A DNA stretch of 64,000 bases from Marinimicrobium alkaliphilum (GTDB lineage: Bacteria > Pseudomonadota > Gammaproteobacteria > Pseudomonadales > Cellvibrionaceae): contig NZ_QGMQ01000001.1 of assembly GCF_003259155.1 (NCBI RefSeq), positions 711,394 to 775,393 on the forward strand, given 5' to 3'. Under the pieces are notes generated by a model. It saw only the letters and a list, made by a program, of their open reading frames with translations, was not told the origin of the DNA and made no database searches. The stretch's first letter is position 1, and the number at the start of each line of letters is the position of its first letter. This document shows positions 47,817 through 55,871 of the stretch, one piece after another. Position numbers and translations under genes: made by a program.

Positions 47817-48977
47817 ATGAACGTTCTTTCACGCGCGCTGGCGTGTTTGCTGTTATCGACGGCTGGTCCCCTGGCCACGGCGGACCCGGTACCCCTGAGT
47901 CTTGCGCCCGGCGTTTTTGATCCGGAGCAACCGGACACTCTGGGGCTCAGCGCTGCGCCTGGCGCGCGCACGTTCACCGTTTACCGCCCGGGAGAGTCCG
48001 ATTACCGCTATAACCACGGCGCGGTGCTCACCGCTTTTCGGGGCAGGCTGTACGTGCAGTGGCAGAGTTCACGCACTGATGAGGACGCGCCGGAAACCGA
48101 GGTGCGCTATGCGATCAGCGATGACGGCGGCGAAACCTGGAGTGAGCCACGTTTGTTGGCGGGCCCCCGAGCCGATACGGTAATCACCAATGGCGGCTGG
48201 TGGAGCGACGGTGAAACCCTGGTGGCCTACCTCAACATCTGGCCCGCCGATCAATCCCCCCGGGGCGGGCACGCCGAGTATCTGCTCAGTGAGAATGGCC
48301 TCGACTGGGGCGAGCCGCGCCCGCTGTTGAGCGCTGACGCCGAGCCCGTCTTGGGCGTTATTGAGCAGGACATGCGAGCACTGGCCTGTGGCCGTATTCT
48401 CACGGCGGTGCACACCCAGCCCGGTCTGATTCTCAAACCCTACTACACCAATGACCCGCTGGGGATTGGGGGTTGGCGTGCAGGTGCGCTTGAGAACCTG
48501 GCCCACAACGGTGAAATAAGTCGGGAGCTGGAGCCCAGTTGGTATCAGCGCGAAGATGAGTCGATAGTAATGGTGTTTCGCGATCAGGGCAGCAGCCACC
48601 GGATTCTTGCGGCGGAAAGCCGCGATTTGGGCGCTACCTGGAGCCAGCCGGTGGAAACCAACTTCCCGGACTCACGCTCCAAGCAAAGCGCCGGCAACCT
48701 GCCCGATGGGCGGGTGTTTCTGGTCAATAATCCCCGCGATAGCCGCGACCGACTGCCCCTGGTGATCAGCCTCAGTGATGACGGTCATACCTTTGATCGC
48801 GCCTACTGGGTACGCGCTGGCGGTGAAGACATGCAAGCCTGGCGCTACCCGGGACGCTACAAGCGCGAGGGTTACAGTTACCCCAAAAGCTACGTGCATC
48901 AGGGCGTCATCTACGTGGCGTACACCACGAACAAAGAAGATGTGGAGGTTACCCGGATACCGGCTGAAGGCTTGTAA
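47817..48977 (+). CDS. secreted Asp-box (BNR) sialidase-like protein
   Basis: A 386-aa protein with a signal peptide (about 1-22, ending PLATA). The rest is a predicted beta-propeller with Asp-box repeats: ISDDGGETWSEP, LSENGLDWGEP, ESRDLGATWSQP and LSDDGHTF. This is the exo-sialidase/BNR fold. A YRYNHGAVLTAFRGRLYVQW start and EPSWYQREDESIVMVFRD occur; true sialidases also need an Arg triad and an Asp/Tyr pair, which cannot be assigned by eye. Substrate unknown. It overlaps the converging pabB by 29 nt. ATG 47817 was chosen; TTG 47811 is closer to the AAGGAG. Confidence 0.82.
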   Translation: MNVLSRALACLLLSTAGPLATADPVPLSLAPGVFDPEQPDTLGLSAAPGARTFTVYRPGESDYRYNHGAVLTAFRGRLYVQWQSSRTDEDAPETEVRYAISDDGGETWSEPRLLAGPRADTVITNGGWWSDGETLVAYLNIWPADQSPRGGHAEYLLSENGLDWGEPRPLLSADAEPVLGVIEQDMRALACGRILTAVHTQPGLILKPYYTNDPLGIGGWRAGALENLAHNGEISRELEPSWYQREDESIVMVFRDQGSSHRILAAESRDLGATWSQPVETNFPDSRSKQSAGNLPDGRVFLVNNPRDSRDRLPLVISLSDDGHTFDRAYWVRAGGEDMQAWRYPGRYKREGYSYPKSYVHQGVIYVAYTTNKEDVEVTRIPAEGL

Positions 48978-50322
48978 GGGTGTCCATCAGGAGGGAGACC
49001 TTGTCCAGGCTCTCCTGATACTCCTGCTCGGCGACGGAATCGGCGACGATGCCGCCGCCGCCCCAACAGTGGATTCGCTCGCGGTCACACACCAGGGTGC
49101 GGATGGTGATGCTGGTGTCCATCTGTCCGTCGGCGCTCAGATACCCCAGGCTACCGCAGTAGGCATGGCGCCGCGTCGGCTCCAGCTCCTCGATGATTTC
49201 CATGGCGCGGATCTTGGGTGCCCCAGTGATGGAGCCGCCAGGAAAAGCGCCGCGCAACAGGTCCAGCGGTTGCGCGCCCGGGTTGAGCACGCCGGTGACG
49301 GTGCTCACCAGGTGGTGGACGTTGGCAAAGCTTTGCAGCTCAAACAGCCTGGGTGTGCGTACCGTGTGGCAGTGTTTGCTCAGGTCGTTGCGCAGCAGGT
49401 CCACGATCATCAGGTTCTCCGCCCGGTCCTTGAGGCTCGCCTGCAGAGACTCGGCATTGGCCTGATCGCTGGCGCTGGTTTTACCTCGGGGCAGGGTGCC
49501 CTTGATGGGCTGGGTTTCCACTTGTCCGGCGCGGCACTGGATAAAGCGTTCAGGTGATAGGCTGATCACAGCGCCCTGATCGAGGGGCATAAAACCCGAA
49601 AAAGGCGAGGGTAAGGCGGCGCGCAAGGCCAGGAAAGCCGTCAGTGGGTCGCCGTCAAAGCGGGCGCTAAAGCGCTGGGCGTAGTTGACTTGGTAGCAGT
49701 CTCCGGCGTGAATGTAGGCGCGGATACGGTCGATATTTTTCATGTAATATTCGACATTAATATTATTTTTAAAGTCACTGATATTAAAAGGATTTATGGT
49801 ATCAGTTAAGAGGGGTTTTAAGTCGTGGAACCGTCGGATTTCTGACGCATCCGTGCCTGGCAATGCCACCAGCCAGGCAACTTTTTCCCGGTGATCCTGA
49901 ACGATTGCCCAAGGGTAAATGCCTACCTGCATATCCGGCTGATCAATATCCTGAACAGCCTTATCAGGCAGTCGCTCCAAGTGCCGCCCGAGGTCGTACC
50001 CGAAGAGCCCGATGGCTCCGCCGCAGAAGGGCAGTTCGGTCAGCCCGGCACAGGGGGGCGGCAGCTGGGCCTGCAGTAGCGCAAAAGGGTCACCGGTCAG
50101 CGTCTGGCTCGTCGCGCGCCCACGTGTGCGCAATTCGGTACACGGGCCACGGGTAATCAGGAGGCGCTCCGGATCGGCCGCCAGAATGTCGTAACGGCCA
50201 TAGCTACTGCCCGGTCGACCGCTGTCCAGCCATACCGGGTGGGGCAGATGGCGCAGGGCGGCATACCAGTCCCGGGAGTCGGGTCGATAGGGCAGCGTAA
50301 TGGCATTAGCCTGGGATTGCAT
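48949..50322 (-). CDS. pabB: aminodeoxychorismate synthase component I
   Basis: Chorismate-utilising enzyme (457 aa) that makes 4-amino-4-deoxychorismate with ammonia from PabA. TQPIKGTLPRG carries the PIKGT lysine that marks PabB rather than TrpE. NLMIVDLLRNDLSK and AFPGGSITGAPKIRAMEIIEELE (read as AFPGGSITGAPK, then IRAMEIIEELE) are the core signatures; YCGSLGYLSADGQMDTSITIRT follows (in two parts). ATG 50322 with AAGG upstream gives MQSQANAITLPY. Together with pabC at 299-1204 it completes the p-aminobenzoate branch except PabA. Confidence 0.94.
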   Translation of the reverse strand: MQSQANAITLPYRPDSRDWYAALRHLPHPVWLDSGRPGSSYGRYDILAADPERLLITRGPCTELRTRGRATSQTLTGDPFALLQAQLPPPCAGLTELPFCGGAIGLFGYDLGRHLERLPDKAVQDIDQPDMQVGIYPWAIVQDHREKVAWLVALPGTDASEIRRFHDLKPLLTDTINPFNISDFKNNINVEYYMKNIDRIRAYIHAGDCYQVNYAQRFSARFDGDPLTAFLALRAALPSPFSGFMPLDQGAVISLSPERFIQCRAGQVETQPIKGTLPRGKTSASDQANAESLQASLKDRAENLMIVDLLRNDLSKHCHTVRTPRLFELQSFANVHHLVSTVTGVLNPGAQPLDLLRGAFPGGSITGAPKIRAMEIIEELEPTRRHAYCGSLGYLSADGQMDTSITIRTLVCDRERIHCWGGGGIVADSVAEQEYQESLDKVSLLMDTLTSLQPVSG

Positions 50323-50463
50323 GGGCAGCCTTGATTGACAGGAAAAAAACAACGGTGGGCATTTTACCTGAAAGCGCGGGCTCCCGGCAGCGCTGTTGCA
50401 GTTTTGTCGGGCTGCGCCTAGGATGATGCACTTCTTTGGTGCAGTGCGTGAGGAACAGGATCC

Positions 50464-51423
50464 ATGCTCCACTGGTTAATGCGGCTGCGCAGCGTGCTCG
50501 GTTTGGAGTCGAGCACCACGGGTCACGGCGAGAAACTGATTTCGGCCCTGGGGGCGGCTCTTGGGATTCTCGCCGTTTACTGGCTGTCGCGCTGGTATCT
50601 CGACAGTACGGGCAGTTTGCTGATGGTCGCGTCTATGGGGGCCACTGCGGTGCTGGTATTTGCGGTGCCGCACGGTCAGCTGTCTCAGCCGTGGTCGGTT
50701 GCTATGGGCCATCTGTTGTCGGCGGCGGTCGGGATCAGCTGTCAGAAGCTTTTCCCCGATGTGCCGTGGAGTCCGGCTCTGGCTGTGGGCCTGGCGGTCG
50801 CCGCGATGCACTATGGGCGTTGCATTCACCCGCCCGGCGGGGCGACGGCGTTGACGGTAGTGATTGGCGGGCCAGATGTGCACGCGCTCGGCTATCAGTT
50901 TCTGGCGACACCTTTGGCACTCAATATCCTGGCAATTTTGCTGGTCGCCGCGGCTTTCAACAGCTTGTTCCCCTGGCGCCGCTATCCCGCCTATTTTGCC
51001 CGTCGCGCGAGCGTGCACCCTGCGCCAGAACAATCGCTCTCGGGAGAGCAGATTACCCACGAAGACTTCGCAGCGGCGATGGCGGAGGTCAACTCCTATC
51101 TCGATATCACCGCGGAGGATCTGGTCGAGCTGTTTCACGCTGCGCAAGCACACGCCCGCGTCAGCGGCGAGCACCCGCAGGGGATTGTACCCGGTGCCAG
51201 TTACAGCAACGGTCGGGTTGGACGGTACTGGAGCATTCGACAAGTGATTGATGTGCCGGCCGCCGTGACCGATGACCCTGAGCAGGAGCAGCTGATCTAC
51301 AAGGTGCTGGCAGGCGATGGGGCTTATGCGACCGGTATCTGCTCGCGTGCGGAGTTTCAGCGCTGGGCGCGGTTTGAGGTTGTCGAGAGCCAGGGGCGCT
51401 GGCTGCGGGCTAACCGCGGCTAG
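50464..51423 (+). CDS. HPP-family membrane protein with novel C-terminal domain
   Basis: A 319-aa protein. The first ~165 residues form about four or five membrane helices of the HPP family, with the signature IHPPGGATALT (about residue 122). HPP proteins in cyanobacteria and plastids have been linked to nitrite transport. The C-terminal ~140 residues are soluble (YLDITAEDLVELFHAAQAHAR; VPGASYSNGRVGRYWSIRQV) and do not look like the CBS pair sometimes fused to HPP. It converges on the cyclotransferase-like gene with a 4-nt stop overlap. Confidence 0.85.
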   Translation: MLHWLMRLRSVLGLESSTTGHGEKLISALGAALGILAVYWLSRWYLDSTGSLLMVASMGATAVLVFAVPHGQLSQPWSVAMGHLLSAAVGISCQKLFPDVPWSPALAVGLAVAAMHYGRCIHPPGGATALTVVIGGPDVHALGYQFLATPLALNILAILLVAAAFNSLFPWRRYPAYFARRASVHPAPEQSLSGEQITHEDFAAAMAEVNSYLDITAEDLVELFHAAQAHARVSGEHPQGIVPGASYSNGRVGRYWSIRQVIDVPAAVTDDPEQEQLIYKVLAGDGAYATGICSRAEFQRWARFEVVESQGRWLRANRG

Positions 51424-51869
51424 TCGCTCGCGCTTTCCAGGTCCGGATCGAGACGCCGATAGACCCACGCCAGGCTGTGGTCACGCAAACTGACAGGCTC
51501 GCGGCTGTAGCGGATACCCAGGCGTTCGTACCGGTCCAGACGCAGCAGCTCCCGGCTGCTGACCCGCAGGATATAGCCTTCGACTTTGGCGCCCGGCTCG
51601 GGTGTCAGATCCAGCCCATCGCGGCGATAGTTGTCGAGTACCGCCGGTTCAGCGCTGCCGGCGCGCCCGGTCACGAGCCAGCGCACCGGGGCCCAGGTCA
51701 GGGTGCCGTAGACAAACACCTTGTGTGGCTCGTCGCTTTGTACGGGAATAAAATCCTCAGGATGGTCAAAGCCCCAGGGGCTCATAAAGACCCGCCACCA
51801 GTTACCCGCTAAAATCAATGCTAGGCTTAGAATGACGAGACTGACCGTCAGGCGTTTCGAGAGTCGCAC
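51420..51869 (-). CDS. membrane-anchored gamma-glutamylcyclotransferase-like protein
   Basis: A 149-aa protein with an N-terminal membrane helix (about 6-24, LTVSLVILSLALILAGNWW) and a GGCT/AIG2-like domain. KVFVYGTLTWAPVRWLVTG carries the diagnostic YGTL loop (about residue 52), and LLRLDRYERLG the conserved acidic YE pair near the active site. The family releases 5-oxoproline from gamma-glutamyl amines or remodels related amides. The start is GTG 51869 with AAGGAG upstream. It is divergent from the amidoligase gene by 61 bp, suggesting joint control and a shared pathway. Confidence 0.85.
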   Translation of the reverse strand: MRLSKRLTVSLVILSLALILAGNWWRVFMSPWGFDHPEDFIPVQSDEPHKVFVYGTLTWAPVRWLVTGRAGSAEPAVLDNYRRDGLDLTPEPGAKVEGYILRVSSRELLRLDRYERLGIRYSREPVSLRDHSLAWVYRRLDPDLESASD

Positions 51870-51930
51870 ACGGGGCTCCTTGAAACCGTGGTGTATGATA
51901 GTTAATCCGCAAAAACGTACAGGACTGAGT

Positions 51931-52923
51931 ATGGCAGCAGGTTTGCAGGAACTCCAAATGCCCCCGATGCGCCGGACCGAAGAGGGCGCCGAACGCCGGG
52001 TCGGGATTGAATTGGAGATGAGTGGGTTATCATTGGATGAACTCACCCGCGTCGTGGCACGCCAGTTGGGGTTGGACGCAAGTAAAAAAGGTCGCTATGA
52101 GCGGGTACTGAGTGGTGACCCGGCCGGTGATTGGGTCATTGAGCTGGATTTTGATTTACTGAAAAAAATGGGCCGCGAGGAGCGCGACCCGGAAGACTTT
52201 ATCAGTGATCTGGAAGAGGCGGCTGAAAGTCTGTTGCACTGGGGGGCGGAACAGCTGGTGCCGGTCGAGGTGGTGAGTCCGCCGCTGCCGCTCAGTCGTC
52301 TGGGCGAGGTTGAGGGGCTTATTGTGCGCCTGCGCGAAAAGGGTGCCCTGGGGACGGCGGGCAATATGCTCTATGCGTTTGGAATGCAGTTCAACCCCGA
52401 GGTGCCCTCACTCAAGGCGGAGGCGATTAGGGATTACCTGAAAGCCTTTCTGTGCCTCTACGACTGGCTGCACAAGCGTGCCAAGGTCAACTTGACCCGG
52501 CGCCTGACCACCTATGTCGATCCTTTTCCTGCGGATTATGTGCGTCAGGTGGTCGACCCCGATTACAGCCCGACCCTTGAACGACTTATCGACGATTATC
52601 TGGCGGACAACCCGACCCGAAACCGGGCCCTGGATATGCTGCCGCTGTTCAGTCATCTGGATGATAAGCGGGTCCGGCGCCAGGCCGCTGACCCGCTTAT
52701 CAAGGCCCGGCCAACGTTCCACTACCGCTTGCCCAACTGCGAGATTGAAAAACCCGGATGGGGGCTCTACGAAGCGTGGAACGACTGGGTCGAGGTAGAG
52801 CGTTTGGCGGAAGACAAGACGCGCCTTCAAGGCTGTTGCGCCGCCTACAGCAAGCACCTGGATCAAACCCTGCATTTTTCTGCCCAATGGATCAAAACCC
52901 TGGAGCAACAATGGCTGAAGTAA
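51931..52923 (+). CDS. putative amidoligase (glutamine synthetase-like fold)
   Basis: A 330-aa protein of the Amidoligase_2 type. RVGIELEMSGLSLDEL (about 22-37) is the GxExE strand that begins the GS-like metal site; WVIELDFDLL, VEVVSPPLPLSRL and NPEVPSLKAEAIRDYLKAFL follow the family pattern (the E-V-V-S-P-P-L loop is diagnostic). Members are predicted to join amino and carboxyl groups with ATP. Substrates are unknown. The next gene, a class I amidotransferase-type hydrolase, overlaps it by 13 nt, and a cyclotransferase-like gene diverges upstream. ATG 51931 has AGGA 7 nt upstream. Confidence 0.85.
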   Translation: MAAGLQELQMPPMRRTEEGAERRVGIELEMSGLSLDELTRVVARQLGLDASKKGRYERVLSGDPAGDWVIELDFDLLKKMGREERDPEDFISDLEEAAESLLHWGAEQLVPVEVVSPPLPLSRLGEVEGLIVRLREKGALGTAGNMLYAFGMQFNPEVPSLKAEAIRDYLKAFLCLYDWLHKRAKVNLTRRLTTYVDPFPADYVRQVVDPDYSPTLERLIDDYLADNPTRNRALDMLPLFSHLDDKRVRRQAADPLIKARPTFHYRLPNCEIEKPGWGLYEAWNDWVEVERLAEDKTRLQGCCAAYSKHLDQTLHFSAQWIKTLEQQWLK

Positions 52924-53615
52924 CGCCCGTCATTGGTATCACCGGGCCGCGCAAGCGCGCTCTGATGCCCCGGTTGTTGGTAGCGCTGGTCACCCGCTGG
53001 TATGGGGCCAAGGCCGTGCAGTTGCGCCCCGGCGATCCGGTGGACTTCAGTGAGTTTGACGGCATCGTAGTGACCGGAGGTCACGATGTCGACCCGGTGC
53101 TCTACGCGGCGGAGCCGGAAGTGCATCCGCGCTATGATCAGGAGCGTGACGCTTTCGAAAGCGAGGCCATCGATTGGGCGGTAAAGCATCACTTGCCGCT
53201 GCTGGGTATTTGCCGGGGCGCACAGCTGCTCAATGTGCGTCTGGGGGGAAGCCTGTTTCAGGAACTGCGCTCGCGTCGCCAGAAGACCTCGAATCGCTGG
53301 ACCATCCTGCCGCTGAAAACCCTCAAGGTTTGCGGGCCGTCGAAGCTAGCGCGTTTGCTGCACTGTGAGCGCTGCAAAATTAACAGTCTACACAACCAGG
53401 GCATCGATCAGTTGGGCGAAGGGTTGATGGTCACTGGTCGGGATCTCGACGGTATCGTCCAGTCGGTGGAGCAACCGGATTACCCCTTTCTGCTTGGGGT
53501 GCAGTGGCACCCGGAATTTCTGATTCTCAATCGCCGTCAGCGGCGCCTGTTTGGCGCCTTGGTGGAGGTGGCCCGAAAGCGTACCGAGGCCGCGATTAGC
53601 GCGGCGGAACGCTGA
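52911..53615 (+). CDS. class I glutamine amidotransferase-like hydrolase (PuuD-type)
   Basis: A 234-aa protein of the Peptidase_C26 / gamma-glutamyl hydrolase type. The nucleophile elbow is LLGICRGAQLLNVRLGG (Cys near residue 100); the His-Glu pair lies in GVQWHPEFL. GIVVTGGHDVDPVLY is the family's first loop. Relatives hydrolyse gamma-glutamyl bonds, such as gamma-glutamyl-GABA by PuuD. ATG 52911 (GGAG upstream) overlaps the amidoligase stop by 13 nt. Inference: it breaks or edits the product of the amidoligase, or supplies ammonia to it. Confidence 0.9.
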   Translation: MAEVTPVIGITGPRKRALMPRLLVALVTRWYGAKAVQLRPGDPVDFSEFDGIVVTGGHDVDPVLYAAEPEVHPRYDQERDAFESEAIDWAVKHHLPLLGICRGAQLLNVRLGGSLFQELRSRRQKTSNRWTILPLKTLKVCGPSKLARLLHCERCKINSLHNQGIDQLGEGLMVTGRDLDGIVQSVEQPDYPFLLGVQWHPEFLILNRRQRRLFGALVEVARKRTEAAISAAER

Positions 53616-53656
53616 CAAATGCGTACAATTACTTACAGCTTTGAGGGAGGGGATTT

Positions 53657-53702
53657 GTTAGCCTGCGCAACACTGGATCAACGTTTTTTTTTAAGGGCTA
53701 AC
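53657..53702 (+). other. hairpin covering the cyclophilin ribosome site
   Basis: GTTAGCC (53657-53663) can pair with GGCTAAC (53696-53702), just before the ATG at 53705. The right arm includes part of the AAGGG ribosome site; the loop holds nine T residues. Long loop, so the effect is uncertain. Confidence 0.35.
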
Positions 53703-53704
53703 CC

Positions 53705-54484
53705 ATGAAGAAGATCACAACCCGTTTGGCAGGTGCCTGCGTGCTGTCACTGGTGGCGATGACCGCCAATGCCACCATTGTTCAGTTCCAAACCGTACTT
53801 GGAGACTTTGAGGTCAACCTGTTTGACGAAATCACCCCGGAAACCGTGGGCAACTTTCTCGAATACGTGGAGGAGGGGGCCTACACCGAAAGTTTCTTCC
53901 ATCGCTCCGTCTCCGGATTTATTGTTCAGGGCGGAGGCTATCTGTACGATCAGGATACCGAGGAATCGCTCAAGGTGTCTGAGATAGACGCTCGCCCAGC
54001 GGTCGTCAACGAGCCCTTACTGTCGAATCAGAAAGGCACCATCGCCATGGCCAAGCGGGGCAATAATCCCAACAGTGCCACCTCGCAGTGGTTTTTTAAT
54101 CTCGGTAACAACAGCGCCAACCTGGACCGACAGAACGAAGGTTTTACCGTGTTTGGTCAGGTGAGCGAAGAGGGGTTGGAAATTCTCGAGGCTATTAACG
54201 AACTTTATCTGGTCAACGCCGGTGTACCGTTCGACAGTTTGCCCTTGCGAGATTACGGTGATGACGAGCTGGAGGAAGGGGTCACCATTACCCACGAGCA
54301 TCTGGTCATGGTCAACGCCATTGTCGTGCTCGACGGCGCATCGGATACCGCCGCTGATCTGGACCCCATGCCCACCACCTATGAACCCTCTTCATCCTCG
54401 TCTGGCAGCACCAACGTGCTGTTTCTCGCCCTGTTGGCGCTGCTCGCCACCGGCCGGTTTATTCCTGGATACCGCCGCGGGTAA
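53705..54484 (+). CDS. secreted cyclophilin-type peptidyl-prolyl isomerase with C-terminal anchor
   Basis: A 259-aa protein with a signal peptide (about 1-23, ending MTANA). The cyclophilin domain (about 24-200) shows GNFLEYVEEGAYTESFFHRSVSGFIVQGGG (read as GNFLEYVEEGAY, FFHRSVSGFIVQGGG), NPNSATSQWFFNL and FTVFGQV. After an acidic linker come a Ser-rich stretch (SSSSSGST), a hydrophobic helix (VLFLALLALLA) and a basic tail (YRRG). This tripartite end looks like a C-terminal sorting or anchoring signal. It overlaps the converging fumC by 26 nt. Confidence 0.9.
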   Translation: MKKITTRLAGACVLSLVAMTANATIVQFQTVLGDFEVNLFDEITPETVGNFLEYVEEGAYTESFFHRSVSGFIVQGGGYLYDQDTEESLKVSEIDARPAVVNEPLLSNQKGTIAMAKRGNNPNSATSQWFFNLGNNSANLDRQNEGFTVFGQVSEEGLEILEAINELYLVNAGVPFDSLPLRDYGDDELEEGVTITHEHLVMVNAIVVLDGASDTAADLDPMPTTYEPSSSSSGSTNVLFLALLALLATGRFIPGYRRG

Positions 54485-55841
54485 GTCGAGCCGGGTCGAG
54501 CAGGCGCTCCAGCTCGTCCCGGCTCAAGTCGGTCTCTTCTTCCGCCACTTCGACAATCGCACGCCCTTCGTTGTAGGCTTTTTTGGCGATGGCGGCCGCT
54601 TTGGCATAGCCGATAACCGGGTTGAGTGCGGTGACCAAAATCGGGTTCTTCGCCAGCGGCGCGTTGAGGTTGTCGGTGCGGACCTCAAAGCCGGCGATGG
54701 CGCTGTCGGCCAGGGCCCGGCTGCCGTTGCTCAGCAGGGTGACGCTCTGGAGCAGGTTGTGGGCCACCAGCGGTAGCATCACATTCAGCTGGAAGTTGCC
54801 GGACTGACCGGCGACGGTAATCGCCGTGTCGTTGCCCATGACCTGGGCGGCGGTCATGGCGACCGCCTCGGGAATAACCGGGTTGACCTTGCCAGGCATG
54901 ATTGACGAGCCCGGCTGCAGAGCGGGTAGGGCAATCTCGCCGAGCCCGGCGAGCGGGCCGGAATTCATCCAGCGCAGATCATTACTGATTTTCATCAGGC
55001 TTACCGCCAGGGTTTTCAGGTGGCCGGATAAGGCCACAGCGGTATCCTGGCTGGCGATAGCGGCAAACAGGTTATCGTTGGGCGCGAGGGCCAGCTTGCA
55101 GTTTTCGCTCAGTTGCCGGGCAAAGCGCTCTGCAAAGGCCGGGTGGGCATTGATACCTGTGCCCACGGCGGTGCCCCCTTGGGCGAGGCACAGCAGTTGC
55201 GGCAAGAGGGCGCTCAGGCGCGTACGGTTGTCGGCGATTTGCGCCGCCCAGCCACCCAGCTCCTGAGCCAGGGTTACGGGCATGGCATCCATCAGATGAG
55301 TGCGTCCGGTTTTGACCTGATGGCCAACAGATTCTGCTTTATTTTCAATGGTTTCCTGAAGGTACTTCAACGCCGGCTGAAGTTCATTTTCGAGCGCCAG
55401 GGCCGCGCTCAGGTGAATCGCCGTAGGGATGGTGTCGTTGCTGCTCTGGCTCATATTGACCTGGTCATTGGCGCTCACCGGTTGCCCGGCGTGGCCGCTG
55501 GCCAGGTGCGCGAGCACCTCATTGACGTTCATGTTGGTGCTGGTGCCGGAACCGGTCTGGAACACGTCCACGGGGAACTGGTCATCGTGGCGCCCGGCCA
55601 GCACCGAGTCGGCAGCCCAGACAATGGCTTCGGCGATGCGCGGCTCCAGCAGTTCCAGGCCGGCGTTCACCTGGGCGGCGGCTTTTTTGATCTGCACAAC
55701 CGCCGCAATAAAGCCCGGGGGCATACGCTGGCCGCTGAGCTTGAAGTTGTCGACGGCCCGTTGGGTTTGGGCCCCGTATTGGGCGTCTCGGGGGACCTGG
55801 ACATCGCCCATGCTGTCGGTTTCGGTGCGGTACTGGGTCAT
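54459..55841 (-). CDS. fumC: class II fumarate hydratase
   Basis: Homotetrameric, iron-free fumarase (460 aa) that interconverts fumarate and malate in the TCA cycle. The signature GSSIMPGKVNPV is present near residue 315, plus TGSGTSTNMNVNEV, SQSSNDTIPTA and the catalytic TGRTHLMDAMPVT. The N-terminus TETDSMGDVQVP is typical of FumC. The maeA gene elsewhere in the window uses the malate formed here. Confidence 0.95.
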   Translation of the reverse strand: MTQYRTETDSMGDVQVPRDAQYGAQTQRAVDNFKLSGQRMPPGFIAAVVQIKKAAAQVNAGLELLEPRIAEAIVWAADSVLAGRHDDQFPVDVFQTGSGTSTNMNVNEVLAHLASGHAGQPVSANDQVNMSQSSNDTIPTAIHLSAALALENELQPALKYLQETIENKAESVGHQVKTGRTHLMDAMPVTLAQELGGWAAQIADNRTRLSALLPQLLCLAQGGTAVGTGINAHPAFAERFARQLSENCKLALAPNDNLFAAIASQDTAVALSGHLKTLAVSLMKISNDLRWMNSGPLAGLGEIALPALQPGSSIMPGKVNPVIPEAVAMTAAQVMGNDTAITVAGQSGNFQLNVMLPLVAHNLLQSVTLLSNGSRALADSAIAGFEVRTDNLNAPLAKNPILVTALNPVIGYAKAAAIAKKAYNEGRAIVEVAEEETDLSRDELERLLDPARLTRGGIQE

Positions 55842-55871
55842 GAACGCTCCTGGTGTGTAGGTGGCTGGACT

